DNA of 64,000 nt, from contig NZ_JARZAG010000010.1 of the NCBI RefSeq assembly GCF_029892155.1, positions 62,001 to 126,000 of the forward strand, given 5' to 3'. Below are positions 34,471 through 42,540 of the stretch, piece by piece. Every line of letters starts with the position of its first letter. The first letter of the stretch is position 1. The position numbers were made by a program, and so were the translations under genes. This stretch comes from Kitasatospora sp. GAS204B. Its GTDB lineage: Bacteria; Actinomycetota; Actinomycetes; Streptomycetales; Streptomycetaceae. Below the pieces are notes generated by a model. The model was not told the origin of the DNA. It did no database searches and saw only the letters and a list, made by a program, of their open reading frames with translations.

Positions 34471-35226
34471 TCACGGCCTCTCTTGGCGGAGCCTGGAGGT
34501 GGAAGGCAGTGCCCGGATCAGGAAGGCCAACAGGCAGGCCAGGGCGCCTGCCGCGACCCCGACCGCGACGACGTTGACGTGGCGCGGCTCCGGATGGACG
34601 GTGAAGATGTGCAGCCAGATCAACCCGAAGGCGAGGTAGGCGAGTTGGTGGAGCCTCAGCCATTTCGCGTAGCCGAGTCGTTGCTGTAGCCACACCGAGC
34701 ACCCGGCCGCGATGGCCAGTTCGGTGCCCAGCACGCCGAAACCGACCGGCACCCGCTGCAGACCGCCCGTGAACGGAACGAGGAGGTTGACGGTGCTGAT
34801 GTCCCAGACGCTCTGGTAGCAGAAGGTCACACCGTGCAGCGCTCCGAAGATCAACGCGGAGAGCGCGAGGGTCATGTGTGCCCCGTACACCGTCTTGCGG
34901 TTGACGTTGCGTTGGAAGTAGCGCATGCGGAGCACGATGCCGAGCAGGACGGTCGCCACCATCAGCGTGTAGGAGATGATCGCGAAGAGGCGAGCGATCT
35001 CGTGGACGCCCGTGTCGTACGGAATCCGCCGGTCGTAGGCGTCCAACGGCGAGCCCGGTATGGGGGTCGCCGCCGATGCCGGCTGAGCGAAGACCAGCGA
35101 CAGCACCGCGACGAGCGCCACCGCCACCACGAGCACCAGGACGGCCTGGCGCAGTCGCACCCGGACATCGCCGGGCAGCGTGCCCTTGGCGTCGAGGGTC
35201 GGCACAGCATCGGAAATCGAGGTCAT
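34471..35226 (-). CDS. Ferric-reductase-like transmembrane (cytochrome b-type) protein
   Basis: A 251-residue membrane protein with about six helices. After an N-terminal helix ending AQPASA come helices with paired His suited to two haems: YGAHMTLALSALIFGALHGVTF and WLRLHQLAYLAFGLIWLHIFTVHP. This is the ferric reductase/MsrQ/YedZ-like haem b fold, without its own FAD/NAD domain, so it needs a separate electron donor. AAGGA precedes ATG 35226. It has regulon promoter C and shares an operon with the ATP-binding protein. The ferredoxin-reductase fusion one unit away, under the same promoter type, is a natural donor candidate. Confidence 0.85.
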   Translation of the reverse strand: MTSISDAVPTLDAKGTLPGDVRVRLRQAVLVLVVAVALVAVLSLVFAQPASAATPIPGSPLDAYDRRIPYDTGVHEIARLFAIISYTLMVATVLLGIVLRMRYFQRNVNRKTVYGAHMTLALSALIFGALHGVTFCYQSVWDISTVNLLVPFTGGLQRVPVGFGVLGTELAIAAGCSVWLQQRLGYAKWLRLHQLAYLAFGLIWLHIFTVHPEPRHVNVVAVGVAAGALACLLAFLIRALPSTSRLRQERP

Positions 35227-35278
35227 GGATTCCTTGCTCCGTAAGGGTCTTGCGGTCGTGCCGAGGAAGGCGACACCG

Positions 35279-35340
35279 ATCGTAGGATCGTCGCGAGACG
35301 GAAATCCCGGAGCACAGGAGCGTCTCACCAACCCCTAAGC
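35279..35340 (-). promoter_or_regulatory. Regulon promoter C, drives ferric-reductase-like operon
   Basis: On the - strand: GCTTAG-GGGTT-GGTGAG (35340-35324), 16 bp, GGATTTC, 16 bp, TACGAT (35284-35279). Confidence 0.8.
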
Positions 35341-35382
35341 CTGTGTTGACCCGAGGACGACGGGCGGACCGGGTGAGCGGGA

Positions 35383-35444
35383 CCTTAAGCGATGTTTAGG
35401 GGGTCGTGCGGTGGGGCCCTTCGGCCCTGGTCAGCTCCTACGAT
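35383..35444 (+). promoter_or_regulatory. Regulon promoter G, drives ricin-lectin gene
   Basis: On the + strand: CCTTAA-GCGAT-GTTTAG (35383-35399), 16 bp, GCCCTTC, 16 bp, TACGAT (35439-35444). It is divergent from promoter C; the two repeats are 42 bp apart. Confidence 0.78.
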
Positions 35445-35517
35445 CGAGCACGTAGGCGGTCGTGAAGACCGCGCATCGGCGCCGTGTACTTCCGCGCCAG
35501 GAGAAGGAGTTGGGCCA

Positions 35518-36429
35518 ATGACAGGCAACAACCGGACGGATCCGGAAGCCGACTGGCAGCTCCGTGTACCGCCTTACGCGGACGGCGTACGAGTGCCGGC
35601 GCGGGCCGGCTCGGAGTGGGAGACCGCTCCTCTCCCGTCCGTGGCGTCGGTCCGCTCCGCCGAGTCGACCGACGCGGAACAGCGCGGCCGCCGCCGGGCC
35701 CTGCTGGCGGTCGGCGGCGGCCGGCGCCGGCCCTGGGCCGCCGGGGCGATGGCCCTGGTGGCGTTGGCCGCGGCGGCCGCCGTGAGCGTCCAGCTCGTCG
35801 CGTTGACCACGCCGACCGCCGTCCAGTCCGGCGGGACGCCCGTCGCCGTGTTCGGCGATCCCTCCCCGGGGCCGGACGGCTCGCAGCCCGCCGTGCCGAC
35901 GTCCGGACCCACCGCTCCCGTGCCGGCCGCGCCCGTCTCAGCCGCACCCACGCCCGCCGCACCCACGCCCGCGGCACCCACTCCAGCCGCACCCACGCAG
36001 CCGGTCAGCATGCCGCCGGTCAGCCAGCCCCCGCCGGCGATCACCGCGGCCCCGGTGCCCGCCGCCGTGCTGGTCGAGCCGGCGTCCGGCCGCTGCCTCG
36101 ACGTCACGACCGGCGGGAACGAGGTGGGAATCTGGTCCTGCGACGGCCGTGCGAGTCAGCAGTGGGCCCTCACCGCCGCCGCCGAGCTGAGCACCGAGGG
36201 CGGCACGCTCTGCCTGGCTCCTGCGGAGGACCCCGCGCAGCCCGGTACCCGGCTGGTGGCGAACTCCTGCACCGGTGCCGACAACCAGAAGTGGCACGTC
36301 CGGCCGGACGGCGGCCTGGTCAGTGCCGAGTTCGGCCTGTGCCTGGACGTACTGAACGGGTACACCGACAATGGTGCCCCGCTTCAGCTGTGGACCTGCG
36401 ACAGCCAGCCGAGCGCGGTGAGCCGCTGA
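35518..36429 (+). CDS. Membrane-anchored ricin-type lectin
   Basis: A 303-residue protein with a 75-residue cytosolic N-terminus, one helix (PWAAGAMALVALAAAAAVSVQLVAL), a Pro/Ala stalk with repeated AAPTP units, and an outside beta-trefoil of about 120 residues. QxW-type motifs are visible (SQQWAL, NQKWHV, LQLWTC) along with CLDVTTGG and CLDVLNG and four conserved Cys. Such domains bind sugars on polymers. ATG 35518 has AAGGAG eight bases upstream. It is under promoter G and converges on the second secreted paralogue, with a terminator between. Confidence 0.87.
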   Translation: MTGNNRTDPEADWQLRVPPYADGVRVPARAGSEWETAPLPSVASVRSAESTDAEQRGRRRALLAVGGGRRRPWAAGAMALVALAAAAAVSVQLVALTTPTAVQSGGTPVAVFGDPSPGPDGSQPAVPTSGPTAPVPAAPVSAAPTPAAPTPAAPTPAAPTQPVSMPPVSQPPPAITAAPVPAAVLVEPASGRCLDVTTGGNEVGIWSCDGRASQQWALTAAAELSTEGGTLCLAPAEDPAQPGTRLVANSCTGADNQKWHVRPDGGLVSAEFGLCLDVLNGYTDNGAPLQLWTCDSQPSAVSR

Positions 36430-36500
36430 AGTCGGCGCCGGGCACGGCGCGAAGACGATCCCCCGGAGCAGGGGGCGCGGCTACAGGGGTGCCGTACTGA

Positions 36501-36532
36501 CGGGTCGGCCGGAGGTCCGTCCAGCCGACCCG
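36501..36532. terminator. Hairpin between converging genes
   Basis: CGGGTCGGC at 36501 pairs with GCCGACCCG at 36524 around a 14-base loop. It lies between the converging ricin-lectin and secreted paralogue genes. Confidence 0.55.
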
Positions 36533-36590
36533 GTGAAGGTATGCGACCCAGGGGAGCGGTCCGGCCCGATCCAGAGGTGTGGCCACCGGC

Positions 36591-38060
36591 CTACCAGTGG
36601 CTGCCGAAGGCCGTGATCGTCGGGATCGGTGAGCTGGCGAGGCTCGGCGCCGTGGTCGGCGTCGGGTTCGGCGCCGCGCTCGGGCTCGGCGTCGTGGTGG
36701 GGGTCGGCGTCCCAGTGGGACGCGGTGCGACGGTCGGTGCCGTGGTGGCAGGCGGCGTGCTGGTCGCCATCGCACTGCCGCTCGGCGTGCTGGTCGTGCC
36801 CGGCGTGGCGGTGGGCTCCGCGGTCGGGCCGGGGGTGGGGTCGGCCGGCGGGCAGCCGAGGCTGGCCAGCGAGGCGGCCAGGCGCTGGGTCAGGAAGTCG
36901 AAGAGGCTCCGAGCTGCCTGCGGGGACGCCGCCCCGGCGGTGAACGTCCGGTCCAGGTTGAGGCGTTGGGCACCGAAGGTGGCCAGGTCCGTGCAGTACG
37001 CCGTCAGGTCGCGGCGTGCGCCGGCGCTGTCGCGGGGCAGTGTTCCGTCGGCGACGTAGCGCGTCGTCTGCCCCTGGTTCTGCTGCCCGGCCCCGGGGCC
37101 CAGCGGGCCACCGAGCGGGACCAACGCGATCGGTGACGCCTGGAAGTTGGCCGCCTGGAGTTCGTCGAGGGCGACCGCGGTGGCCTTGCTGCCCGGGTCG
37201 GCGAGGTCGGGGGCCATCCACGGGGTGCAGCCCAGTGCCGGGTCCTGGAAGGTGTCCAGCAGCACGTTGTCGCTGCCGTTGAGCGGCGCGACGCCGCCAT
37301 GGATCAGGGCACCGTCGTGCAGCCGCCCGGAGTTCGCGGCGGTCTTCTGCGCGGTCCGGCCGTGTGCGGTGGTCAGGTACTCGGTGGTGACGTTGCCGGC
37401 GCGGTCCTGGTCGACCAGGCCCAGGTCGCGGGTGGTCGGGCAGGGCTTGCCGTCACGGGCCGTGCCCAGCGGCGGAACGGTGAGCTTTCCGGCGCGCTCC
37501 GCGGCCGTCGCGGCGGCGAAGAACGCGGAGCCGTTGCAGGAGGCGAACTGGCTGAACGGCTGCTTCGCGGATCGGCCGGCGCACTTCCCGGCGGCGGTCT
37601 GACCGTTCAGCCGGAGGGCGGCTCCGTTGAAGCTGACCCAGATGCCGACCACCGCCCGCTCCGGCAGCGCGGGGCGCACCGGAGCGGCGGCGGGCTCGCT
37701 GCCCTTGTCGATGACCAGGGGGTCGTAGACCGCGACCGCGCCGCTGACCGGGTCGAGCACGGTGGCCTGGACGAACGCCGCCTGGTCGGCGTTCGACTCG
37801 TGGCAGGGGCCCTTCGCGGGATCGGTGGCGGTCAGGGTGTAGGGGGTGGCCAACCCTCGGGCGGTGAGCGGGTCGGCCGGCACGGTGAGGGTGCAGTTCG
37901 GATCGGACAGGACGACCGGCGGAGCGGTGGGCACGGTGTCGGCGAAGGAGACGCTGAGCAGCGAGGCGCCGGCGGCGAGCACGCCCCCGAGCGCGAGGCT
38001 CCAGTTGGTCACCCGGCCACGTCGGGACGGGCAATGGTGCTTTCCTGACGGTCGAGGCAT
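36591..38060 (-). CDS. Secreted Cys-rich protein of unknown family, paralogue 2
   Basis: A 489-residue exported protein clearly homologous to the one at 25872 over about 370 residues: DPNCTLTVPADPLTARGLATPYTLTATDPA, YDPLVIDKGSEPAAAPV, GLVDQDRAGNVTTEYL, DNVLLDTFQDPALGCTPW and [18 protein letters not shown]. It has a signal peptide (NWSLALGGVLAAGASLLSVSFA) and a 90-residue Pro/Thr tail but lacks the C-terminal beta-sandwich of paralogue 1. I do not recognise the family. Even the ribosome site (AGGATCTC before ATG 38060) is shared with paralogue 1. A relic of a third copy lies at 42188. Confidence 0.85.
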   Translation of the reverse strand: MPRPSGKHHCPSRRGRVTNWSLALGGVLAAGASLLSVSFADTVPTAPPVVLSDPNCTLTVPADPLTARGLATPYTLTATDPAKGPCHESNADQAAFVQATVLDPVSGAVAVYDPLVIDKGSEPAAAPVRPALPERAVVGIWVSFNGAALRLNGQTAAGKCAGRSAKQPFSQFASCNGSAFFAAATAAERAGKLTVPPLGTARDGKPCPTTRDLGLVDQDRAGNVTTEYLTTAHGRTAQKTAANSGRLHDGALIHGGVAPLNGSDNVLLDTFQDPALGCTPWMAPDLADPGSKATAVALDELQAANFQASPIALVPLGGPLGPGAGQQNQGQTTRYVADGTLPRDSAGARRDLTAYCTDLATFGAQRLNLDRTFTAGAASPQAARSLFDFLTQRLAASLASLGCPPADPTPGPTAEPTATPGTTSTPSGSAMATSTPPATTAPTVAPRPTGTPTPTTTPSPSAAPNPTPTTAPSLASSPIPTITAFGSHW

Positions 38061-38137
38061 ACGAGATCCTTTGGCCGATGTCGGTGCTGGGGAAAGGCAG
38101 GTCGGTCTCGGTCCGGAACCACTTGCCGACACCGTTG

Positions 38138-38199
38138 ATCGTATGAACGGCTCGGGGCTGAAATCGCAGGCAACGAGAGCCTCTAACCAACGCATAAGG
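38138..38199 (-). promoter_or_regulatory. Regulon promoter D, drives paralogue 2
   Basis: On the - strand: CCTTAT-GCGTT-GGTTAG (38199-38183), 16 bp, CGATTTC, 16 bp, TACGAT (38143-38138). The leader is about 70 bases. Confidence 0.8.
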
Positions 38200-38313
38200 T
38201 TTCCCTCACCCGCGATTTCGGGGCCGCCCGGTGAGCTTCCCGACACCTGCGCCGAAGCCGCAGCTGAGGTGCTCCTCAGCGGAACCGAAAGTTCCCGGAC
38301 AGCGCGGAGCCGC

Positions 38314-39732
38314 TCAGGCTCCCCGGGCGACGCGCCGGGCCTCCCCGGCCCTTCGGCGCCGGTGACCCCACGGCCGGCCGAGAACCCGGCGCGGATCGGA
38401 GGCCAGGCCGAGGATCACCTCCACCCGCGCTCCGCCCAGTGGGCTGCGCAGGATCCGCACGTCACCGCGGGTCGAGTCGGCGGCGCTGCGGGCGATGTCC
38501 AGCCCGAGGCCGGTGGACCCGCCCGTACTGACCCCGCGCGAGAGCGCGCCGGCCGGGTCCTCGATGCCGCTCCCGCCGTCCTCGACCACCAGGACGACGC
38601 TCTGCGCCGTCCGCTGCACGCTCACCGCGAAGTCGGTCCCCTGCGGCGTGTGCCGGAAGACGTTGCCGACCAGGGCGTCGACGACCGCGGCCAGGTCGTC
38701 CTCCGGCAGCCGAACGGGCGTCGGTTCGTCGGTCACCTCGAAGGCGCACGCGCGGCCCTGCTGCTCGGCGAGCACCGACCAGAAGCCGACGCGGTGTCCG
38801 GCCAGCTCGGCCACCTGGCATGACGGGGCGGCGGACTGCTCGGAGCGGGCGCCGCCCTCCCGACGCCCGATCTCGCCGCTCGGGCCCGCCGGTCGGGTGG
38901 ACAGCGGTGTCCGGGCGGCCAGGATGATCGAGTCCAGCTCGGCCTCGAGATGGTGAATCGCCGCGGCTGCCCGTTCCGCCCCCTGGACCGGGCCGATCTG
39001 CTCGACCGCGAGGTGCAGCGCGGTCAACGGCGTCCGCAGCCGGTGCGACAGATCAGCGACCAACTCTCGTTCGGTCGCGAGGAGTTGCTTCACGTGGTCG
39101 GCCATGGAGTTGAACGCCAGGCCGGCCTCGTAGAGATCCGTGGGCCCCGCCGGCTCCACCCGTACGTCCAGGTTGCCGGCCCCCAGTGCCGCCGAGGCGT
39201 GGGCGAGCCGGCGCGACGCCCGCACCGCCCGCGCACCGAGCCGGTCGGCCACCAGCACCGAGCCGATCACCAGGCCCAGCGCCAGAAGTGACATCACCGC
39301 CCAGGCGCGGGTCACGCCCCGGGTGAGCTCTGCCCGCGGCACGAACTCCTCGACGACAGCCACCCGGTCGAGGTTCAGGAAGACCGGTTGCAGGTACTCC
39401 CACCCGCCGGCGACGTCACGGCTGACGGACTCCCGGTCCTGGACGGCCTGGCCCAGCAGCTGGGCCGACGCGTGCGGGGTGCCGACGACCTGCCCGTCCG
39501 GCAGGTGCAGGCAGAGCCGATCCGAGGAGTCCAGCCGAGCCACCACCGGTGCCAGGTCAGCAGGTTGGCTGGACTGGGCGAGGGCGGCCACCGCCACCGC
39601 GGCCCGCTGCTGCGCGGCTGCGGTCGCCTCGGCGTGCACCTGTGTGCGCAGCAGCAGGGCGAGCGGAATCAGGAACGACACGGCCACCATCGAGGTCGCC
39701 AGCAGCGCGACCATGGCCAGGGTGGCTCTCAC
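38314..39732 (-). CDS. Sensor histidine kinase of the two-component pair
   Basis: A 472-residue membrane kinase. Two helices (LAMVALLATSMVAVSFLIPLALLL and AWAVMSLLALGLVIGSVLV) bracket an outside sensor of about 110 residues. HAMP follows, then the phospho-acceptor box LVADLSHRLRTPLTAL. The catalytic domain shows N-box ALVGNVFRHTP, G1 VEDGGSGIED and G2 STGLGLDIARSAA. A 60-residue insertion rich in Gly/Arg/Ser separates the dimerisation helices from the ATPase domain. GTG 39732 overlaps the response regulator stop (GTGA), so the pair is coupled. Confidence 0.92.
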   Translation of the reverse strand: MRATLAMVALLATSMVAVSFLIPLALLLRTQVHAEATAAAQQRAAVAVAALAQSSQPADLAPVVARLDSSDRLCLHLPDGQVVGTPHASAQLLGQAVQDRESVSRDVAGGWEYLQPVFLNLDRVAVVEEFVPRAELTRGVTRAWAVMSLLALGLVIGSVLVADRLGARAVRASRRLAHASAALGAGNLDVRVEPAGPTDLYEAGLAFNSMADHVKQLLATERELVADLSHRLRTPLTALHLAVEQIGPVQGAERAAAAIHHLEAELDSIILAARTPLSTRPAGPSGEIGRREGGARSEQSAAPSCQVAELAGHRVGFWSVLAEQQGRACAFEVTDEPTPVRLPEDDLAAVVDALVGNVFRHTPQGTDFAVSVQRTAQSVVLVVEDGGSGIEDPAGALSRGVSTGGSTGLGLDIARSAADSTRGDVRILRSPLGGARVEVILGLASDPRRVLGRPWGHRRRRAGEARRVARGA

Positions 39733-40445
39733 AGCGGGGACACCAGCTTCACTCCGACGCCGCGGACGGTGTGCAGGTAGCGGGGCAGCGAGGCTCGTTC
39801 GCCCAACTTGCGGCGCAGGCAGGACAGGTGCACGTCGACGGTCTGCTCGTCCACGTACGGCTGGCGCCACACCTCGTCGAGGAGCTCGCGCTTGGAGATG
39901 ACGCGACCGCAGTTGCGGGCCAGGAACGCCAGCAGGTCGAACTCACGCCGGGTCAACCTCACCTCCTGGTCGGCGAGATGAACGGTTCGCGCCATCGGGT
40001 CGATCCGCAGCTCGCCGGTGACCAGCGGCGTGTTGCCGCTGCCCAACACGCTGACGTCGCCCGCTTCGAGGGCCCCGGTGCGGGCGGCGCTGCGGCGCAG
40101 CACGGCCGCCAGCCGGGCGACCAACTGACCACCGGAGAACGGCTTGACCAGGTAGTCGTCGGCGCCCGCGTTGAGCAGCTTGATGATCTCCCGGTCGTCG
40201 TCGCGGGCGGTGGCCACCACCACGGGGACCTGGGACAGGCCGCGGATCATCCGCAGGGCGTCGGCGCCGTCCAGGTCGGGCAGGCCCAGATCGAGCACCA
40301 CCGCGTCCGGTGGCCACTGGGTGATCTCCCGCAGGGCGCCGAACCCGTCGGGAGAACTGCGCACCAGAAGTCCGTGCGTGGTGAGGATCTCTATCAGGGA
40401 CGTTCGGATGGTGGGGTCGTCTTCGACGACGAGGACGGACGTCAT
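39729..40445 (-). CDS. OmpR/PhoB-family response regulator
   Basis: A 238-residue regulator. The receiver has VLVVEDDP, the phospho-acceptor in VVLDLGLPDLDG, the switch Thr in VVVATARDD and the Lys in LVKPF. The C-terminal winged helix (RLTRREFDLLAFLARNCGRVISKRELLDEVW, RKLG...RYLHTVRGVGVKL) is OmpR-type, which normally binds direct repeats of 10-11 bp period. The seven local promoters with 11-bp period repeats are therefore good candidate targets. ATG 40445 is seven bases after a -10, so the mRNA is probably leaderless. Confidence 0.94.
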   Translation of the reverse strand: MTSVLVVEDDPTIRTSLIEILTTHGLLVRSSPDGFGALREITQWPPDAVVLDLGLPDLDGADALRMIRGLSQVPVVVATARDDDREIIKLLNAGADDYLVKPFSGGQLVARLAAVLRRSAARTGALEAGDVSVLGSGNTPLVTGELRIDPMARTVHLADQEVRLTRREFDLLAFLARNCGRVISKRELLDEVWRQPYVDEQTVDVHLSCLRRKLGERASLPRYLHTVRGVGVKLVSPL

Positions 40446-40452
40446 GGCGCAC

Positions 40453-40480
40453 ACCGTAGCCGACTCGTCGGCCCCGTCCA
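40453..40480 (-). promoter_or_regulatory. Leaderless promoter of the response regulator-kinase operon
   Basis: On the - strand TGGACG (40480-40475), 16 bp, TACGGT (40458-40453), then seven bases to ATG 40445. No direct repeat of the regulon type is oriented toward this gene. Confidence 0.5.
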
Positions 40481-40496
40481 CGGGCGGTGAATCGGG

Positions 40497-40558
40497 GCTT
40501 AGGGCTTCCTTAGCGGATTCTGTGCCCGGGTGCTCCGGCGTCGCGTCGCCCGTAGGCT
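40497..40558 (+). promoter_or_regulatory. Regulon promoter E, drives kinase-WhiB fusion
   Basis: On the + strand: GCTTAG-GGCTT-CCTTAG (40497-40513), 16 bp, GTGCTCC, 16 bp, TAGGCT (40553-40558). It lies in the gap between the response regulator (-) and the fusion gene (+). Confidence 0.75.
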
Positions 40559-40711
40559 CACCGCTGGAATGGCGGCCTGGTTCGCTCTCACTCGTGGCGT
40601 CCTGCCCGAAGGAAAAGCCTTATCCGCCACGGAATCTGACGTGGCGCCGGAGAACGCGTCGCGATCACTTCGCTACCGGGGTCCACGCACCGGCCCACAC
40701 GGCTCGCCGGC

Positions 40712-42343
40712 ATGCGGGTGCCGTGGCGCGTCACCGCGGACGCCCTGACTCCGGCTCAGACCAGCACCCAGACCCCGACCCGTGAACGGACGACGACCGT
40801 GAGCCTCGACCACGCCCCGCGCAAGGCCGTTTCCATCAAACGCGCCGCACCACTGACATCCCCGAGCACCGCACTGCCGGGCAGGCGGTCGACGACCGGC
40901 AGTCGCGCGCTGACACGCGAAGCCCGAACGGCCGGCACCGGTGCCCGGTCCGCGAACCTGACCTGGCCGGCGGAAGGCGAGCCCACGCGGGTCGGCGCCG
41001 ACGAGGCACCAGTGGCCGGGGCCCGCCGACGGGACCAGACCCTGGAATCGTCCCGACATGAGCTCATCTCGTGGCTCTCGCACGACCTGCGCGCGCCGCT
41101 GGCCGGGCTTCGCGCGATGGCCGAGGCGCTGGAGGACGGAGTCGCCGAGGACCCGCACCGCTACTACGGCCAGATGCGCACCGAAGTGCACCGCCTCACC
41201 CGCATGGTCGACGACCTCGTCGAGCTCTCCCACCTCCAGAGCAGCACGCTGCGCCTCTCGCCCTCCCGGGTCTCGGTTGACGACCTGGTCGGCGACGCCA
41301 TCGCCGGCGCCTCCCCGCTGGCCCGCGAGCGTGGCGTGCGGCTGCTGGACGCGCACGTCGAACCGGCCCCCGTCCAGGTGGACGACCGGGAGATCGCAAG
41401 GGTGTTGGCCAACCTGCTGACCAACGCCATCCGGCACACCCCGGCCGAAGGCGTGGTGGCGGTCGCCGCCCATCAGCTGGCATGCGAAGTGGTGGTCTCC
41501 GTCACCGACGAGTGCGGCGGCATACCGGAACAAGAACTGGCAAAGGTGTTCGACACCGGATGGCGAGGCGGCGGTACCCGAACTGCGGGATCGTCCCGTT
41601 CCGCCGGCGTCCTGAACACCAGCGGCGCGGCGTCCGGCCCGCCCTTGGGCGCCGGGGCCGGTCTGGGGCTGGCGATCGTCCGGGCAATCGTGGAGGCACA
41701 TGCCGGGCGAGCCAGCGTACGCAACGTCAGCGGCGGTTGCTGCTTCGAGATCGTCCTGCCGGCCGCCGGTGCCGACGCACTGGGCCCGCAGGACGACCGC
41801 TCGGACGGCGATGCGCACGTCTCCAGCGCTGACGCCGGCAGCCGGCCCGGACGTGACCAGGCTCCGCGTACCGAGTCCACCCGGCCCTCCTCCCGAGCCG
41901 ACGTCCCCTTTCCTCGGCTGCTCGGCGACGAGCCCTGCCGGCGCCTCGGCGTCGACCCCGAGACCTTCTGGCCCGAAGGCCCCGAGGCCGAGGCGCGCAC
42001 CGCCACCGCGAAACAGTTGTGCGGCGACTGCCGGACCAGCACCCGCACCGAGTGCCTCAGCTGGACGCTCGCCAACCCCGCGCTTGCAGGCGGTGCCATC
42101 TGGGCCGGGCTCACCGCCCACGAACGCCGGGCCGAGATCAACCGCCTCCGGCAGGAAGAGCTCGCCGCGGAACGGCGGGACCGCTGGTCACAGCCCGGCG
42201 CCGGCTCGCGCGGTGAGGGAGGCCGCGAGGCGCTGGGTGAGGAAGTCGAAGAGCCCCTGGCCGGCCTGGGCGCCGAACCGGCGACCCGTCGCCCGTCGAG
42301 GCCGGTCGCAAGCGATGGCCCGCGCTGCCGAAGGCGAGAGTGA
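40712..42343 (+). CDS. Histidine kinase-WhiB fusion protein
   Basis: A 543-residue fusion. Residues 1-110 are low-complexity with no membrane helix. His[19 protein letters not shown] (His124). ATPase domain: [34 protein letters not shown]. From residue 405 a WhiB-type Fe-S domain follows, with C409, C437, C440 and C448 (PCRRLG, LCGDC, ECLSW) and [12 protein letters not shown] in place of the usual GVWGG turn. The gap C440-C448 is two longer than canonical CxxCx5C. The last 55 residues are read antisense through a relic of the secreted-protein family. ATG 40712 has no clear ribosome site; GTG 40799 is an alternative. WhiB clusters respond to O2, NO and redox state, so this could be a redox-sensing cytosolic kinase. 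Confidence 0.85.
   Translation: MRVPWRVTADALTPAQTSTQTPTRERTTTVSLDHAPRKAVSIKRAAPLTSPSTALPGRRSTTGSRALTREARTAGTGARSANLTWPAEGEPTRVGADEAPVAGARRRDQTLESSRHELISWLSHDLRAPLAGLRAMAEALEDGVAEDPHRYYGQMRTEVHRLTRMVDDLVELSHLQSSTLRLSPSRVSVDDLVGDAIAGASPLARERGVRLLDAHVEPAPVQVDDREIARVLANLLTNAIRHTPAEGVVAVAAHQLACEVVVSVTDECGGIPEQELAKVFDTGWRGGGTRTAGSSRSAGVLNTSGAASGPPLGAGAGLGLAIVRAIVEAHAGRASVRNVSGGCCFEIVLPAAGADALGPQDDRSDGDAHVSSADAGSRPGRDQAPRTESTRPSSRADVPFPRLLGDEPCRRLGVDPETFWPEGPEAEARTATAKQLCGDCRTSTRTECLSWTLANPALAGGAIWAGLTAHERRAEINRLRQEELAAERRDRWSQPGAGSRGEGGREALGEEVEEPLAGLGAEPATRRPSRPVASDGPRCRRRE
42188..42312 (-). pseudogene. Relic of a third secreted-protein paralogue (C-terminal piece)
   Basis: On the - strand, inside the 3' end of the kinase-WhiB gene, a frame reads [29 protein letters not shown] and stops at TGA 42190-42188. 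Both complete paralogues carry [13 protein letters not shown], preceded by FGAQ in one of them. About 40 codons remain. DNA identity to 36875-36905 and 26565-26600 is visible by eye. Confidence 0.75.
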
Positions 42344-42349
42344 GCTGTT

Positions 42350-42410
42350 CCTTAGGGCTTCCTCTTGCCGACTGTTATGCGGCTTTTGACTGTTTCGGCG
42401 CCCCTAGGAT
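42350..42410 (+). promoter_or_regulatory. Regulon promoter F, drives S53 peptidase
   Basis: On the + strand: CCTTAG-GGCTT-CCTCTT (42350-42366), 15-16 bp, a CTTTTG-like -35, 15-16 bp, TAGGAT (42405-42410). The second half-repeat is weaker than in the other sites. It begins seven bases after the stop of the kinase-WhiB gene. Confidence 0.7.
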
Positions 42411-42540
42411 CGGCCCAGCAGACCCGATGACGCACCAGCTCGGGTCGCCCGTGCCTCTCCCCCGCTGCCGGAGCAGGATGCCGCGTCGCCGACCGGCACG
42501 CCCACCGGACCCGCTCCGCTCGTCCGACAGGAGACTCGAT

